Positions 11,148 through 24,500 of a stretch of DNA of 64,000 bases are shown piece by piece; position 1 is the first letter of the stretch; the number at the start of each line of letters is the position of its first letter. The stretch comes from Patagioenas fasciata (lineage: Eukaryota > Chordata > Aves > Columbiformes > Columbidae), in contig NW_027288510.1 of NCBI RefSeq assembly GCF_037038585.1, positions 3,415,001 to 3,479,000 of the forward strand, given 5' to 3'. The notes below the pieces were generated by a model. That model did no database searches and had not been told where the DNA came from. It saw only the letters and a list, made by a program, of their open reading frames with translations. The translations under genes and the position numbers were made by a program.

Positions 11148-14100
11148 GTCAGGCTTCGTCGGGCCCTTTCGGGTTTGCTCGGGCCCTGTCGGGCTCCGTC
11201 AGGCCCTGTCGGGTTTGCTCGGGCCCTATCAGGCTCCGTCGAGCCCTGTCGGGTTTGCTCGGGCTCTGTCAGGCTCCGTCGGCCCCTGTCGGGTTTCCTC
11301 GGGCCCTGTCGGGCTCCATCAAGCCCTGTCAGGCTTTGTCGAACCCTCTCGGGTTTGCTCGGGCCCTGTCGGGTTTGCTCGGGCCCTGTCGGGCTCTGTC
11401 GGGCCCTGTCTGGTTTCCTCGGGCCCTGTCGGGCTCCGTCTAGCCCTGTCGGGTTTGCTCGGGCCCTGTCGGGTTTGCTGAAGCCCTGTCAGGCTTCGTC
11501 AGACCCTGTCGGGTTTGCTCGGGCCCTGTCGGGCTCCGTCGAACCCTGTCGGGTTTGCTCGGGCCCTGTCAGGCTCCGTCGCGCCCTGTCGGGTTTCCTC
11601 GGGCCCTGTCGGGCTCCATCGAGCCCTGTCAGGTTTGCTCGGGCCCTGTCGGGTTTGCTCGGGCCCTGTCGGGCTCCATCGGACCCTATCAGGCTTTGGT
11701 GGTTCCTGTCGGGTTTGCTCAGGCCCTGTCGGGCCTTGTCAGCCCCTGTCGGGTTTGCTCGCGCCCTGTCGGGCTCCGTCGGGCCCTGTCAGGTTCTCTC
11801 GGGCCCTGTCAGGTTTGCTCGGGCCCTGTCGGGATCCGTTGGGCCTTGTCGGGTTTGCTCGGGCCCTGTCGGGCTCCTTCGTGCCCTATCAGGTTTGCTC
11901 GGGCCCTGTCGGGTTTGCTCGGGCCCTGTCAGGCCTTGTCAGGCCCTGTCGGGTTTGCTCGGGACCTGTCGGGTTTGCCCGCGTCCTGTCGGGCTCCGTC
12001 GGGCCCTGTCAGATTTGCTCGGGCCCTGTCGGGTTTGCTCAGGCCCTGTCAGGCTCCGTCAGGCCCTGTCGGGTTTGCTCGTGCCCTGTCGGGCTCCGTC
12101 GGGCCCTGTCAGGTTTGTTCAGGCCCTGTCGGGATCCGTTGGGCCTTGTCGGGTTTGCTCGGGCCCTGTCGGGCTCCTTCGTGCCCTGTCAGGTTTGCTC
12201 GGGCCCTGTCGGGTTTGCTCGGGCCCTGTCAGGCTCCGTCGGGCCCTGTCGGGTTTCCTCGGGCCCTGTCGGGCTCCATCGAGCCCTGTCAGGCTTTGTC
12301 GAACCCTGTCGGGTTTGCTCGGGCCCTGTCGGGTTTGCTCGGGTCCTGTTGGGCTCTGTCGGGCCCTGTCGGGTTTGCTCGGGCCCTGTCGGGCTCCTTC
12401 GTTCCCTGTCAGGCTCCGTCAGGCCCTGTCGGGTATGCTCGTGCCCTGTCGGGCTCCGTCGGGCCCTGTCAGGTTTGCTCGGGCCCTGTCAGGATCTGTC
12501 GGGCATGGAGACCCCCGCTTGTCCTCAGGGTCCATTGTGACATCTTGGGCACCTCCCATTGACCCCAGGACCCATTGTGACACCATGGGGACCCCCCCTT
12601 GTCACTGGGGACCCATTGTGACACCATGGAGACCCCCGCTTGTCCTCAGGGTCCATTGTGACATCTTGGGCACCTCCCATTGTCCCCAGGACCTATTGTG
12701 ACATCCTGGGGACCCCCTTGCTCCCAGGGCCCATTATGGCACCATGAGGACATCACCTTTGTCCCCAGGAACCATTGTGACATCCCAGGACCCCGCTTTG
12801 TCCCCAGGGCCCATTGTAGCACCATGGGGACCCCCTTTGACCCCAGGGCCCATTGTGGCACCATGGCAACCCCTTTTGCCCCAGGGCCCATTGTGACATT
12901 CTAGGACCCCACTTTGTCCCCAGAGCATATTGTGACACCATGGGGACCCCTCCTTGTCACTGGGGACCCATTATGACACCATGGGGACCCCCCTTTTCCT
13001 CAGGACTCATTCTCACATCCTGGGCACCCCCCATTGTCCCCAGGGCCCATTGTGACATCCTGGGGACCCTCATTGTCCCCAGGGCCCATTGTGACATCCC
13101 AGAACCTCCTATTGTCCCCAGGGCCCATTGTGACATTCCAGGACCCCCCATTGTCCCCAGGGCCCATTGTGACATCCACTGCACCCCCTTGTCCCCAGGG
13201 CCCATTGTGACATTCAGGGGACCCTCTTTGTCCCCAGGGCCCATTGTGACATCCTGGGGACCCCCCCTTGTCACTGGGGCCCATTGTGACGTCCCAGGAC
13301 CCCCCGTTGTCCCCATGGTTCATTGTGACGTCTTAGGACCCCCCATTGTCAGCAGGGCCCATTGTGACATCCTGGGGACCCCTCTTTGTCCCCAGGGCCC
13401 ATTGTGACATCCTGGGGACCCCCCCTTGTCACTGGGGCCCATTGTGACGTCCCAGGATCCCTCCTTGTCCGCAGGGCCCATTGTGACGTCTTAGGACCCC
13501 CCATTGTCCCCAGGGCCCATTGTGACATTCAGGGGACCCCCTTTGTCACTGGGGCCCATTGTGACATCCCAGGACCCCACATTGTCCCCAGGGCCCATTG
13601 TGACATTCAGGGGTCCCCCCCTTGTCCCCAGGACCCATTGTGATGTCCCAGGACCCCTCATTGTCCCCACGGCCCATTGTGACATCCTGGGTACCCCCCT
13701 TTGTCACTGGGGCTCATTGAGACATCGTGGGGACCAACTTTGTCCCCAGGGCCCATTGTGACGTCCCAGGACCTCCCGTTGACCCCAGTGTCCATTGTGA
13801 CATCCGAGGAGCCCACTTTGTCCCCAGGACCCATTTTGATATTGAGGGGAACCACGTTTGTCCCCAGGGCCCATTGTGACACCATGGGGACCCCCCCTTG
13901 TCACTGGGGACCCATTGTGACACCATGGAGACCCCTGCTTGTCCTCAGGGTCCATTGTGACATCTTGGGCACCTCCCACTGTCCCCAGGACCCATTGTGA
14001 CATCCTGGGGACCCCCTTGCTCCCAGGGCCCATTGTGGCACCATGGGGACATCCCCTTTGTCCCCAGGGCCCATTGTGACATTCCAGGACCCCCCATTGT

Positions 14101-17100
14101 CCCCAGGGCCCATTGTGACATCCACTGCACCCCCTTGTCCCCAGGGCCCATTGTGACATTCAGGGGACCCCTCTTTGTCCCCAGGGCCCATTCTGACATC
14201 CTGGGGACCCCCCCTTGTCACTGGGGCCCATTGTGACGTCCCAGGACCCCCCATTGTCCCCAGGACCCATTGTGACATCCTGGGGATCCCTCCTTGTCCT
14301 CAGGGCCCATTGTGACGTCTTAGGACCCCCCATTGTCCCCAGGGCCCATTGTGACATTCAGGGGACGCCTCTTTGAAACCCAGGGCACATTGTGACATCC
14401 TGGGGACCCCCCCTTGTCCCCAGAGCCCATTGTGACGTCCCAGGACCCCCCATTGTCCCCAGGGCCCATTGTGACAGTCAGGGGGCCCCTTTGTCACTGG
14501 GGCCCATTGTGACATCCCAGGACCCCACATTGTCCCCAGGACCTATTGTGACATCCTGGGGACCCCACTTGTCCCCAGGACCCATTGTGACACTATGGGG
14601 ACCCCCCCTTGTTCCCAGGGCCCATTGTGACATCCTGGGTACCACCCTTGTCCGCAGGGCTCATTGTGACGTCCCAGGACCCCCCATTGTCCCCAGGGCC
14701 CATTGTGACATCCTGGGGATCCCTCCTTGTCCGCAGGGCCCATTGTGACGTCCCAGGACCCCCCATTGTCCCCAGGGCCCATTGTGACATCCTCGGCACC
14801 CCCTTGTCCCCAGGGCCCATTGTGACATTCAGGGGACCCCCTTTGTTCCCAGGGCCCATTGTGACATCCTGGGGACCCCCTCTTGTCACTGGGGCCCATT
14901 GTGACGTCCCAGGACCCCCCATTGTCCCCAGGGCCCATTGTGACATTCAGGGGACCCCTCTTTGTCCCCAGGGCCCATTGTGAAGTCAAAGGACCCCCCA
15001 TTGTCCCCAGGGCCCATTGTGACATCCTGGGGATCCCTCCTTGTCCCCACGGCCCATTGTGACATCCTGGGGACCCTCCTTGTCCCCAGAGCCCATTGTG
15101 ACATCCAAGGGACCCCCATTGTCCCCAGGGCCCATTGTGACGTCCCAGCACCCCCCATTGTCCCCAGGACCTATCGTGACATTCAGGGGAGCCCCTTTGT
15201 CACTGGGGCCCATTGTGACACCATGGAGACCCCCGCTTCTCCTCAGGGTCCATTGTGTCATCCTGGGCACCCCCCATTTTGCCCAGGACCCATTGTGACA
15301 TCCTGGCCACCCCCTTGCTCCCAGGGCCCGTTGTGGCACCATGGGGATACCCCCTTTGTCCCCAGGGCCCATTGTGACATCCCAGGACCCCCCTTTGTCC
15401 CCAGGGCCATTGTGAAATCCTGGGGACCCCTTTTGTCCCCAGGGCCCATTGTGGCACCATGGGGAACCCCTTTGTCACTGGGGGCCATTGTGACATTCCA
15501 GGATTCCACTTTGTCCCCAGGGCTCGTTCTGACACCTTGGGGACTCCCATTGTCCCCAGGGCCCATTGTGACATCCCAGGACCCCACTTTGTCCCCAGGG
15601 CTTATTGTGACATCTGGGGGACGCCCTTGTCCCCAGGACCCATCGTGGCACCGTGGGGACCCTCCTTGTCACTTGGGCCCATTGTGACGTCCCAGAACCC
15701 GCCATTGTCCCCAGGGCCCATTGTGACATCCTGCGGACCCCCCGTTGTCCCCAGGGCCCATTGTGACATTCAGGGGACCCACCATTGTTCTCAGGGCCCA
15801 TTGTGACGTCCCAGGACCCCCCATTGTCCCCAGGGCCCATTGTGACATCCTCAGCACCCCCTTGTCCCCAGGGCCCATTGTGACATTCAGGGGACCCCTC
15901 TTTTTCCCCAGGGCCCATTGTGACATCCTGGGGACCCCCCTTGTCCCCAGGGCCCATTGTGACGTCCCAGAACCCGCCATTGTCCCCAGGGCCCATTGTG
16001 ACATCCTGGGGATCCCTGCTTGTCCCCAGGGCCCTTTGGGACGTCCCAGGACCCGCTATTGTCCCCAGGGCCCATTGTGACATCCTGGGGATCCCTCCTA
16101 GTCCCCAGGGCCCATTGGGACGTCCCAGGACCCCCATTGTCCCCAGGGCCCATTGTGACATTCAGGGGCCCCCGTTTGTCACTGGGGCCCATTGTGACAT
16201 CCCAGGGCCCCACTTGTCCCCAGGACCCATTGTGACACTATAGGGACCCCCCCCTTGTGCCCAGTGACCATTGTGACACCGTGGGTACCACCCTTGTCCG
16301 CACGGCCAATTGTGACATCCTAGGGACACCCCCTTGTCTCCAGGGCCCATTGTGACATCCTGGGAATCCCTCCTTGTCCCCAGGGCCCATTTTGAAATTC
16401 AGGGGACCCCCCATTGTCCCCAGGGCCCATTGTGACATTCAGGGGACCCCTCTTTGTCCCCAGGGCCCATTGTGACATCCTGGGGATCCCTCCTTGTCCC
16501 CAGGGCCCATTGTGACGTCCCAGGACCCCCCATTGTCCCCAGGACCTATTGTGACATTCAGGGGATCGCCTTTGTCACTGGGGCCCATTGTGACACCATG
16601 GAGACCCCCGCTTGTCCTCAGGGTCCATTGTGACATCCTGGGCACCCCCCATTTTCCGCAGGACCCATTGTGACATCCTGGCCACCCCCTTGCTCCCAGG
16701 ACCTGTTGTGGCACCATGGGGACACCCCCTTTGTCCCCAGGACCCATTGTGACATCCCAGGACCCCCCTTTGTCCCCAGGGCCATTGTAGCACCATGGGG
16801 ACCCCCTTTGACCCCAGGGCCCATTGTGGCACCATGGCAACCCCTTTTGTCCCCAGGGCCCATTGTGACATTCTTGGACCCCACTTTGTCCCCAGGGCCT
16901 ATTGTGACACCATGGGGACCCCTCCTTGTCACTGGGGACCCATTGTGACACCATGGGGACCCAGTCTGGTCCTCAGGACTCATTCTCACATCCTGGACAC
17001 CCCCCATTGTCCCCAGGGCCCATTGTGACATCCACTGCACCCCCTTGTCCCCAGGGCCCATTGTGACATTCAGGGGACCCCTCTTTGTCCCCAGGGCCCA

Positions 17101-20100
17101 TTGTGACATCCTGGGGACCCCCCCTTGTCCCCAGGGCCCATTGAGACGTCCCAGGACCCCTCACTGTCCCCAGGGCCCATTGTGACATTCAGGGGACCCC
17201 CTTTGTCCCCAGGGCCCATTCTGATACCGTGGGGACCCCCTTTGTCCCCAGGGCCCATTGTGACATTCAGGGGACGCTCTTTGTCCACAGGGCCCATTGT
17301 GACATCCTGGGGACCCTCCTTGTCCCCAGAGCCCATTGTGACATCCAGGGGACCCCCTTTGTCCCCAGGGCCCATTGTGGCACCATGAGGACCCTCTTTG
17401 TCACTGGGGCCCATTGTGACATCCCAGGACCCCCCTTTGTCCCCAGGGCCTATTGTGACATCCTGGGGACCCTCCTTGTCCCCAGAGCCCATTGTGACAT
17501 CCCAGGACCCCACTTTGTCCCCAGGGCTTATTGTGACACCATGGGGATCTCCCTTGTCCCCAGGGCCCATTGTGACATCCCATGACCCCCCTTTGTCCCC
17601 AGTGCTATTGTGAAATCCTGGGGACCCCTTTTGTCCCCAGGGCCCATTGTGACACCGTGGGGAACCCCTTTGTCACTGGGGGCCATTGTGACATTCCAGG
17701 ATTTCACTTTGTCCCCAGGGCTCGTTCTGACACCTTGGGGACTCCCATTGTCCCCAGGGCCCATTGTGACATCCTGGGCAACCCCATTGTCCCCAGGGCC
17801 CATTGTGACATCCTGGGGACCCCCATTGTCCCCAAGGCCCATTGTGACATTCCAGGACCCCCCATTGTCCCCAGGGCCCATTGTGACATCCACTGCACCC
17901 CCTTGTCCCCAGGGACCATTGTGACATTCAGGGGACCCCTCTTTGTCCCCAGGGCCCATTGTGACATCCTGGGGACCCCCGTTGTCACGGGGGCCCATTG
18001 TGACGTCCCAGGACCCCCCATTGTCCCCAGGGCCCATTGTGACATCCTGGGGATCCCTCCTTGTCCCCAGGGCCCATTGTGACGTCTTAGGACCCCCCAT
18101 TGTCCCCAGGGCCCATTGCGACATTCAGGGGACGCCTCTTTGTACCCAGGGCACATTGTGACATCCTGGGGACCCCCCCTTGTCCCCAGGGCCCATTGTG
18201 ACATCCTGGGGATCCCTCCTTGTCCCCAGGGCCTATTGTGACGTCCCAGGACCCCCCATTGTCCTCCGGACCCATTGTAACATTCAGGGAACCCCTTTGT
18301 CACTGGGGCCCATTGTGACATCCCAGGACCGCCCATTGTCCCCAGGGCCCATTGTGACATCCTAGGGACCCCATTTTCCCCAGGACCCATTGTGACCCTA
18401 TGGGGACTCCCCCTTGTTCCCAGGGCCCATTGTGACACCGTGGGTACCACCCTTGACCGCAGGGCTCATTGTGACATCGCAGGACCCCCCTTTGTCCCCA
18501 GAGCCCATTGTGACATACAGGGGACCCCCTTTGTCCCCAGGGCCCATTGTGACATCGCAGGACCCAACCTGGTCCCCAGGGCCCATTATGACATCCTGGG
18601 CACCCCTTTTGTCCCCACGGCCCATTGTGGCACCATGGGGACCCCCTTTGTCACTGGGGCCCATTGTGACATCCCAGGACCCCACTTTGTCCCCAGGGCT
18701 GATTGTGACGTCCCAGGGCCCCTCTGTGTCCCCAGGGCCCATTGTGACACTTTAGGGACCCCTCTTTGTCCCCAGGGCCCATTGTGACATCCTGGAGACC
18801 CCCCCTTGTCCCCAGGGCCCATTGTGACGTCCCAGGACCCCCCTCTGTTCCCAGGGCTCATTGTGACTTTCAGGGGATCCCCCCTTGTCCCCAGGGCTGA
18901 TGGTGACGTCCTAGGGCCCCTCTGTGTCCCCAAGGCCCATTGTGACGTCCCAGGACCCCCATTGTCCCCAGGGCCCATTGTGACATCCTTGGCACCCCCT
19001 TGTCCCCAGGGCCCATTGTGACATTCAGGGGACCCCTCTTTGTCCCCAGGGCCCATTGTGACATCCTGGGGACCCCCTCTTGTCCCCAGGGCCCATTGTG
19101 ACGTCCCAGGACCCCCCATTGTCCCCAGGGCCCATTGTGACATCCTGGGGATCCCCCCTTGTCACCAGGGCCCATTGTGACATTCAGGGGACCCCCCTTT
19201 GTCTCCAGGACATATTGTGAGACCGTGGGGACCTCATTAGTCCCCAGGGCCCATTGTGACATCCTAGGGATCCCCTCTTGTCCCCAGGGCCCATTGTGAC
19301 GTCCCAGGACCCCTTATTGTCCCAGGGCCCATTGTGACCTCCTCGGCACCCCCTTGTCCCTAGGGCCCATTGTGACATTCACGGGACCCCCCATTGTCCC
19401 CAGGGCCCATTCTGATATGGTGGGGACCGCCTTTGTCTCCAGGGCCCATTGTGACATCCTGGGGACCCTCCTTGTCCCCAGAGCCCATTGTGACATCCAG
19501 GGGAACCCCCTTGTCCCCAGGGCCCATTGTGGCACCATGGGGACCCCCTTTGTCACTGGGGCCCATTGTGACATCCCAGGACCCCCCTTTGTCCCCAGGG
19601 CCCATTGTGACATCCTGGGGACCCCCATTGTCCCTAGGGCCCATTGTGACATTCCAGGACCCCCCATTGTCCCCAGGGCCCATTGTGACATCCACTGCAC
19701 CCCCTTGTCCCCAGGGCCCATTGTGATATTCAGGGGACCCGCCATTGTCCCCAGGGCCCATTGTGACATCCTGGGGACCCCCCCTTGTCACTCGGGCCCA
19801 TTGTGACGTCCCAGGACCCCCCATTGTCCCCAGGGCCCATTGTGACATTCAGGGCACTCCCTTGTCCCCAGGGCCCATTCTGACATTCAGGGGACGCCTC
19901 TTTGTCCCCAGGGCCCATTGTGACATCCTGGGGACCCCCCCTTGTCACTCGGGCCCATTGTGATGTCCCAGGACCCCCCATTGTCCCCAGGGCCCATTGT
20001 GACATTCAGGGCACCCCCTTGTCCCCAGGGCCCATTGTGACATTCCAGGGACGCCTCTTTGTACCCAGGGCACACTGTGACATCCTGGGGACCCCCCCTT

Positions 20101-20344
20101 ATCCCCAGGGCCCATTGTGACATCCCAGGACCCCCCATAGTCCCCAGGGCCCATTGTGACATCCTGGGGATCCCTCCTTGTCCCCAGGGCCCATTTTGAC
20201 GTCCTAGGACCCCCCATTGTCCCCAGGACCCATTGTGACATTCAGGGGGACCCCCTTTGTCTCTGGGGCCCATTGTGACATCCCAGGACCCCACATTGTC
20301 CCCAGGGCCCATTGTGACATCCTGGGGACCCCACTTGTCCCCAG

Positions 20345-21530
20345 GGCCTATTGTGACACCATGGGGACCCCTCCTTGTCCTCAGGACTCATTCTCACATC
20401 CTGGGTACCCCCCATTGTCCCCAGGGACCATTGTGACATCGTGGGGACCCCACTTGTCCCCAGGGTCCATTGTGACACTATGGGGACCCCCCCTTGTGCC
20501 CAGGGCCCATAGTGACACCGTGGGTACCACCCTTGTCTGCAGGGCTCATTGTGACATCCCAGGACCCCACCTTGTCCCCAGGGCCCATTGTGACATTCAG
20601 GGGACCCCCCTTTGTCGCCAGGGCCCATTCTGATACCGTGGGGACCCCGTTTGTCCCCAGGGCCCATTGTGACATCCTGGGGATCCTCCGTGTCTCCAGA
20701 GCCCATTGTGACATCCAGGGGACCCCCTTTGTCCCCAGGGCCCATTGTGGCACCATAGGGACCCACTTTGTCACTGGGGCCCATTGTGACATCCCAGGAC
20801 CCCCCCTGGTCCCCAGGGCCCATTGTGACATCCGGCGGACCCCCCTTTGTCCCTAGGGCCCATTGTGACATCCTGGGGACCCGTTTCTCCCCACGGCGTA
20901 TTGTGGCACCATGGGGACTCCCCCTTGTCACTGGGGGCCCATTGTGACACCATGGAGACCCCTGCTTGTCCTCAGGGTCCATTGTGACATACTGGGCACC
21001 CCCTTGCTCCCAGGGCCCATTGTGGCACCATGGGGATACCCCCTTGTCCCCAGGGCCCATTGTGACATTCTAGGACCCAACTTTGTCCCCAGGGCATATT
21101 GTGACACCATGGGGACCCCTCCTTGTCCTCAGGACTCATTCTCACATCCTGGGTACCCCGCATTGTCCCCAGGGCCCATTGTGACATCGTGGGGACCCCA
21201 CTTGTCCCCAGGGTCCATTGTGACACTATGGGGACCCCCCCTTGTGCCCAGGGCCCATAGTGACACCGTGGGTACCACCCTTGTCTGCAGGGCTCATTGT
21301 GACATCCCAGGACCCCCCATTGTCCCCAGGGCCCATTGTGACATTCAGGGGACCCCCTTTGTCCCCAGAGCCCATTGTGACATGCTGGGGACGCTCTTTG
21401 TCCGCAGGGCCCATTGTGACATCCTGGGGACCCCCTTTGTCCCCAGGGCCCATTGTGGCACCATAGGGACCCCCTTTGTCACTGGGGCCCATTGTGACAT
21501 CCCAGGACCCCCCCTGGTCCCCAGGCCCCA
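20345..21530. repeat. 748-bp higher-order repeat in the 40-bp array
   Basis: A characteristic run of variant units (a CTCAGGACTCATTCTCACATC unit, then a CATAGTGACACCG unit, then a GTCTGCAGGGCTC unit) starts near 20,345 and recurs 748 bp downstream near 21,093. Both copies end with a CCTGGTCCCC variant. Similarity is interrupted by whole-unit gains and losses. Confidence 0.65.
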
Positions 21531-24500
21531 TTGTGACATCCTGGGGACCCCCTTTGTCCCAGGACTTCATTGTGACATCCTGGGGACCCCCCTTGTCCTC
21601 AGGGTCCATTGTGACAGCCCAGGACCTTACATTGTCCCCAGGGCCCATTGTGTTATCTGGGGGAACCCCTTGTTCCCAAGGCCCATTGTGACATCCTGGG
21701 GACCCACCCTTCTCCCCAGGGCCCATTGTGACATCCCAGGACCCCCCATTGTCCCCAGGGCCCATTGTGAAATCCTCGGCACCCCCTTGTCCCCAGGGCC
21801 CATTGTGACATTCAGGGGACCCCTTTTTGTCCCCAGGGCCCATTGTGACATCCTGGGGATCCCTCCTTGACCCCAGGGCCTATTGTGACGTCCCAGGACC
21901 CCCCATTGTCCCCAGGACCTATTGTGACATCCTGGCCACCCCCTTGCTCCCAGGGCCCATTGTGGCACCATGGGGACACCCCCTTGTCCCCGGTGCCCAT
22001 TGTGACATCCCAGGACCCCCCTTTGTCCCCAGGAGCCATTGTAGCACCATGGGGACCACTTTTGTCCCCAGGGCCCATTGTGACATTCTAGGACCCCACT
22101 TTGTCCCCAGGGCCTATTGTGACACCATGGGGACCCCTCCTTGTCCTCAGGACTCATTCTCACATCCTGGGCACCCGCCATTGTCCCCAGGGCCCATTGT
22201 GACATCCTGGGGACCCTCATTGTCCTCAGGGTCCATTGTGACATCCTGGGCACCCCCCATTTTCCCCAGGACCCATTGTGACATCCTGACCACCCCCTTG
22301 CTCCCAGGGCCCGTTGTGGCACCATGGGGACACCCCCTTTGACCCCAGGGCCCATTGTGGCACCATGGCAAGCCCTTTTGTCCCCAGGGCCCATTGTGAC
22401 ATTCTTGGACCCCACTTTGTCCCCAGGGCCTATTGTGACACCATGGGGACACCTCCTTGTCACTGGGGACCCATTGTGACACCATGGGGACCCCCCCTTG
22501 TCCTCAGGACTCATTCTCACATCCTGGACACCCCCCATTGTCCCCAGGGCCCATTGTGACATCCACTGCACCCCCTTGTCCCCAGGGCCCATTGTGACAT
22601 TCAGGGGACCCCTCTTTGTCCCCAGGGCCCATTGTGACATGCTGGGGACGCTCTTTGTCCCCAGGGCCCATTGTGACATCCTGGGGACCCCCTTGTCCCC
22701 AGTGCCTATTGTGAAATCCTGGGCACCCCCTTTGTCCCCAGGGCCCATTGTGACGTCCCAGGACCCCCCTTTTTCCCCAGGGTCCATTGTGACATCCTGG
22801 GGACCCTCTTTGTCCCCAGGGCCCATTGTGACAGGGTGGGGACTCCCTTTGTCCCCAGGGGCCATTGTGATGTCCCAGGATCCCCCTTTGTCCCCAGGGC
22901 CCATTGTGACATCTCAGGACACCCCAATTGTTTCCAGGGCCCATTGTGACATCCTGGGGACCGCCCAGTTGTCTCCAGGGCCCATTGTGGCATCCTGGGT
23001 ACCCCTTTTATCCCCGGGGCCCATTGTGACATCCTGGGGACTCCCCTTGTCACTGGGGACCCATTGTGACACCATGGGGACCACCCCTTTCTCCCCAGTG
23101 CCCATTGTGACATCCTGGGGACCCCTTTGTCCCCAGAGCCCATTGTGACATCCTGGTGAGCCCCCTTTGTCCCCAGGGCCCATTGTGACATCCCAGGACC
23201 CCCCTTTGTCACCAGGGCCCATTGTGACGTCCCAGGACCCCTCTTTGTCCCCAGGGCCCATTGTGACATCCCCGGACCCCCCATTGTCCCCAGAGCCCAT
23301 TGTGACATCCTTGGGACCCCCATTGTCCCCAGGGCCCATTGTGACATTCAGGGGACAGCCTTTTTCCCAAGGGCCCATTGTGACACCATCGGGACCCCCG
23401 TTGTCCCCAGGGCCAATTGTGACACCATGGGGACCCTCCTCGTCACTGCGGACCCATTGTGACACCATGGGGACCTGCCCTTGTCCTCAGGGCCCATTGT
23501 GACATCCTGGGGACCCTCTTGTCCCCAGGGCCCATAGTTGCACCCTGGGGACCCCCTCTTTATTCCCAGTGCCCATTGTAACATCCCAGGACCCCCCTAT
23601 GTCCCCAGGGCCCATTGTGACACCATGGGGACACCCCTTTGACTCCAGGGCCCATTGTCACATCCCAGGACCTCCCAATTGTCCCCAGGGCCCATTGTGA
23701 CATCCTGGGGACCCGCCCTTGTCCGCAGGGCCCATTGTGAAGTCCCAGGACCCCCTTTGTCGCCAGGGCCCATTGTGACATCCTGGGGACCCCCCTTGTC
23801 AGTGGGGACCCATTGTATACACCATGGGGACCCCCATTGTCCCCAGGGCCCATTGTGACATCCTGGGGACCCCCCTTGTCACTGGTGACCCATTGTGACA
23901 CCATGGGGACCCCCGTTTGTCCCCAGGGCTCATTGTGACATCCCAGGACCTCCCATTGTCCCCAGGGCCCATTGTGACATCATGGGGACCGCCTTGTCCC
24001 TCTGGCCCGTTGTGGCACCGTGGGGACCTCCTTTGTCCCCAGGGCCCATTGTGACACCATGGGGACCCCTTTTGTCACTGTGGTCCAATGTGACATCCCA
24101 GGACCCCACTTTGTACCCAAGGCCCACTGTGACACCGTGGGGACCCCCCTTGTCCCCAGAGCCCATTGTGACATCCTGGGGACCCCCTTGTTCCCCATGG
24201 CCCACTGTGATGTCCCAGGACCCCCCCTTGTCCCCAGAGCCCATTGTGACATCTTGGGGACCCCCTTTGTCCCCAGGGCCCATTGTGACATTCAGGGGAC
24301 AGCCTTTGTCCCAAGGGCCCATTGTGACATTCAGGGGACAGCCTTTGTCCCAAGGGCCCATTGTGACACCGTTGGAATCCCCGTTGTCCTCAGAGGCCAT
24401 TGTGACATCCTGGGAACCCCCTTTGTGCCCAGGGCCCATTGTGACATCCTGGAGACGCCCTTTGTCCCCAGAGCCCGTTGTGACATCTAAGGACCCCCCA

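Larger units (their letters stand above)
1..12504. repeat. 20-bp GC-rich minisatellite array
   Basis: The whole stretch is a head-to-tail array of a 20-bp unit, GGGCCCTGTCGGGTTTGCTC, alternating loosely with GGGCCCTGTCRGGCTCCGTC and other variants. Phase is constant for kilobases and slips only at a few 19-bp units. Each unit starts with the GGGCCC palindrome and carries CpGs at GTCGGG and at the unit junction CTCGGG, many of which read CA instead. The two 10-bp halves resemble each other, so the ancestral unit may have been 10 bp. The unit contains no stop codon in several frames, which produces ORFs of more than 1,000 codons that are not genes. The array runs off the left edge of the window. 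Confidence 0.97.

Noticed and set aside
1-12504. CRISPR-like array
   Set aside because: There are no spacers: units are contiguous 20-mers in a vertebrate genome.
99-12701. ORFs of 150-1,430 codons in the 20-bp array
   Set aside because: They overlap in several frames, follow the unit period exactly and exist only because the unit lacks stops. No start context, domain or splice structure supports a gene.
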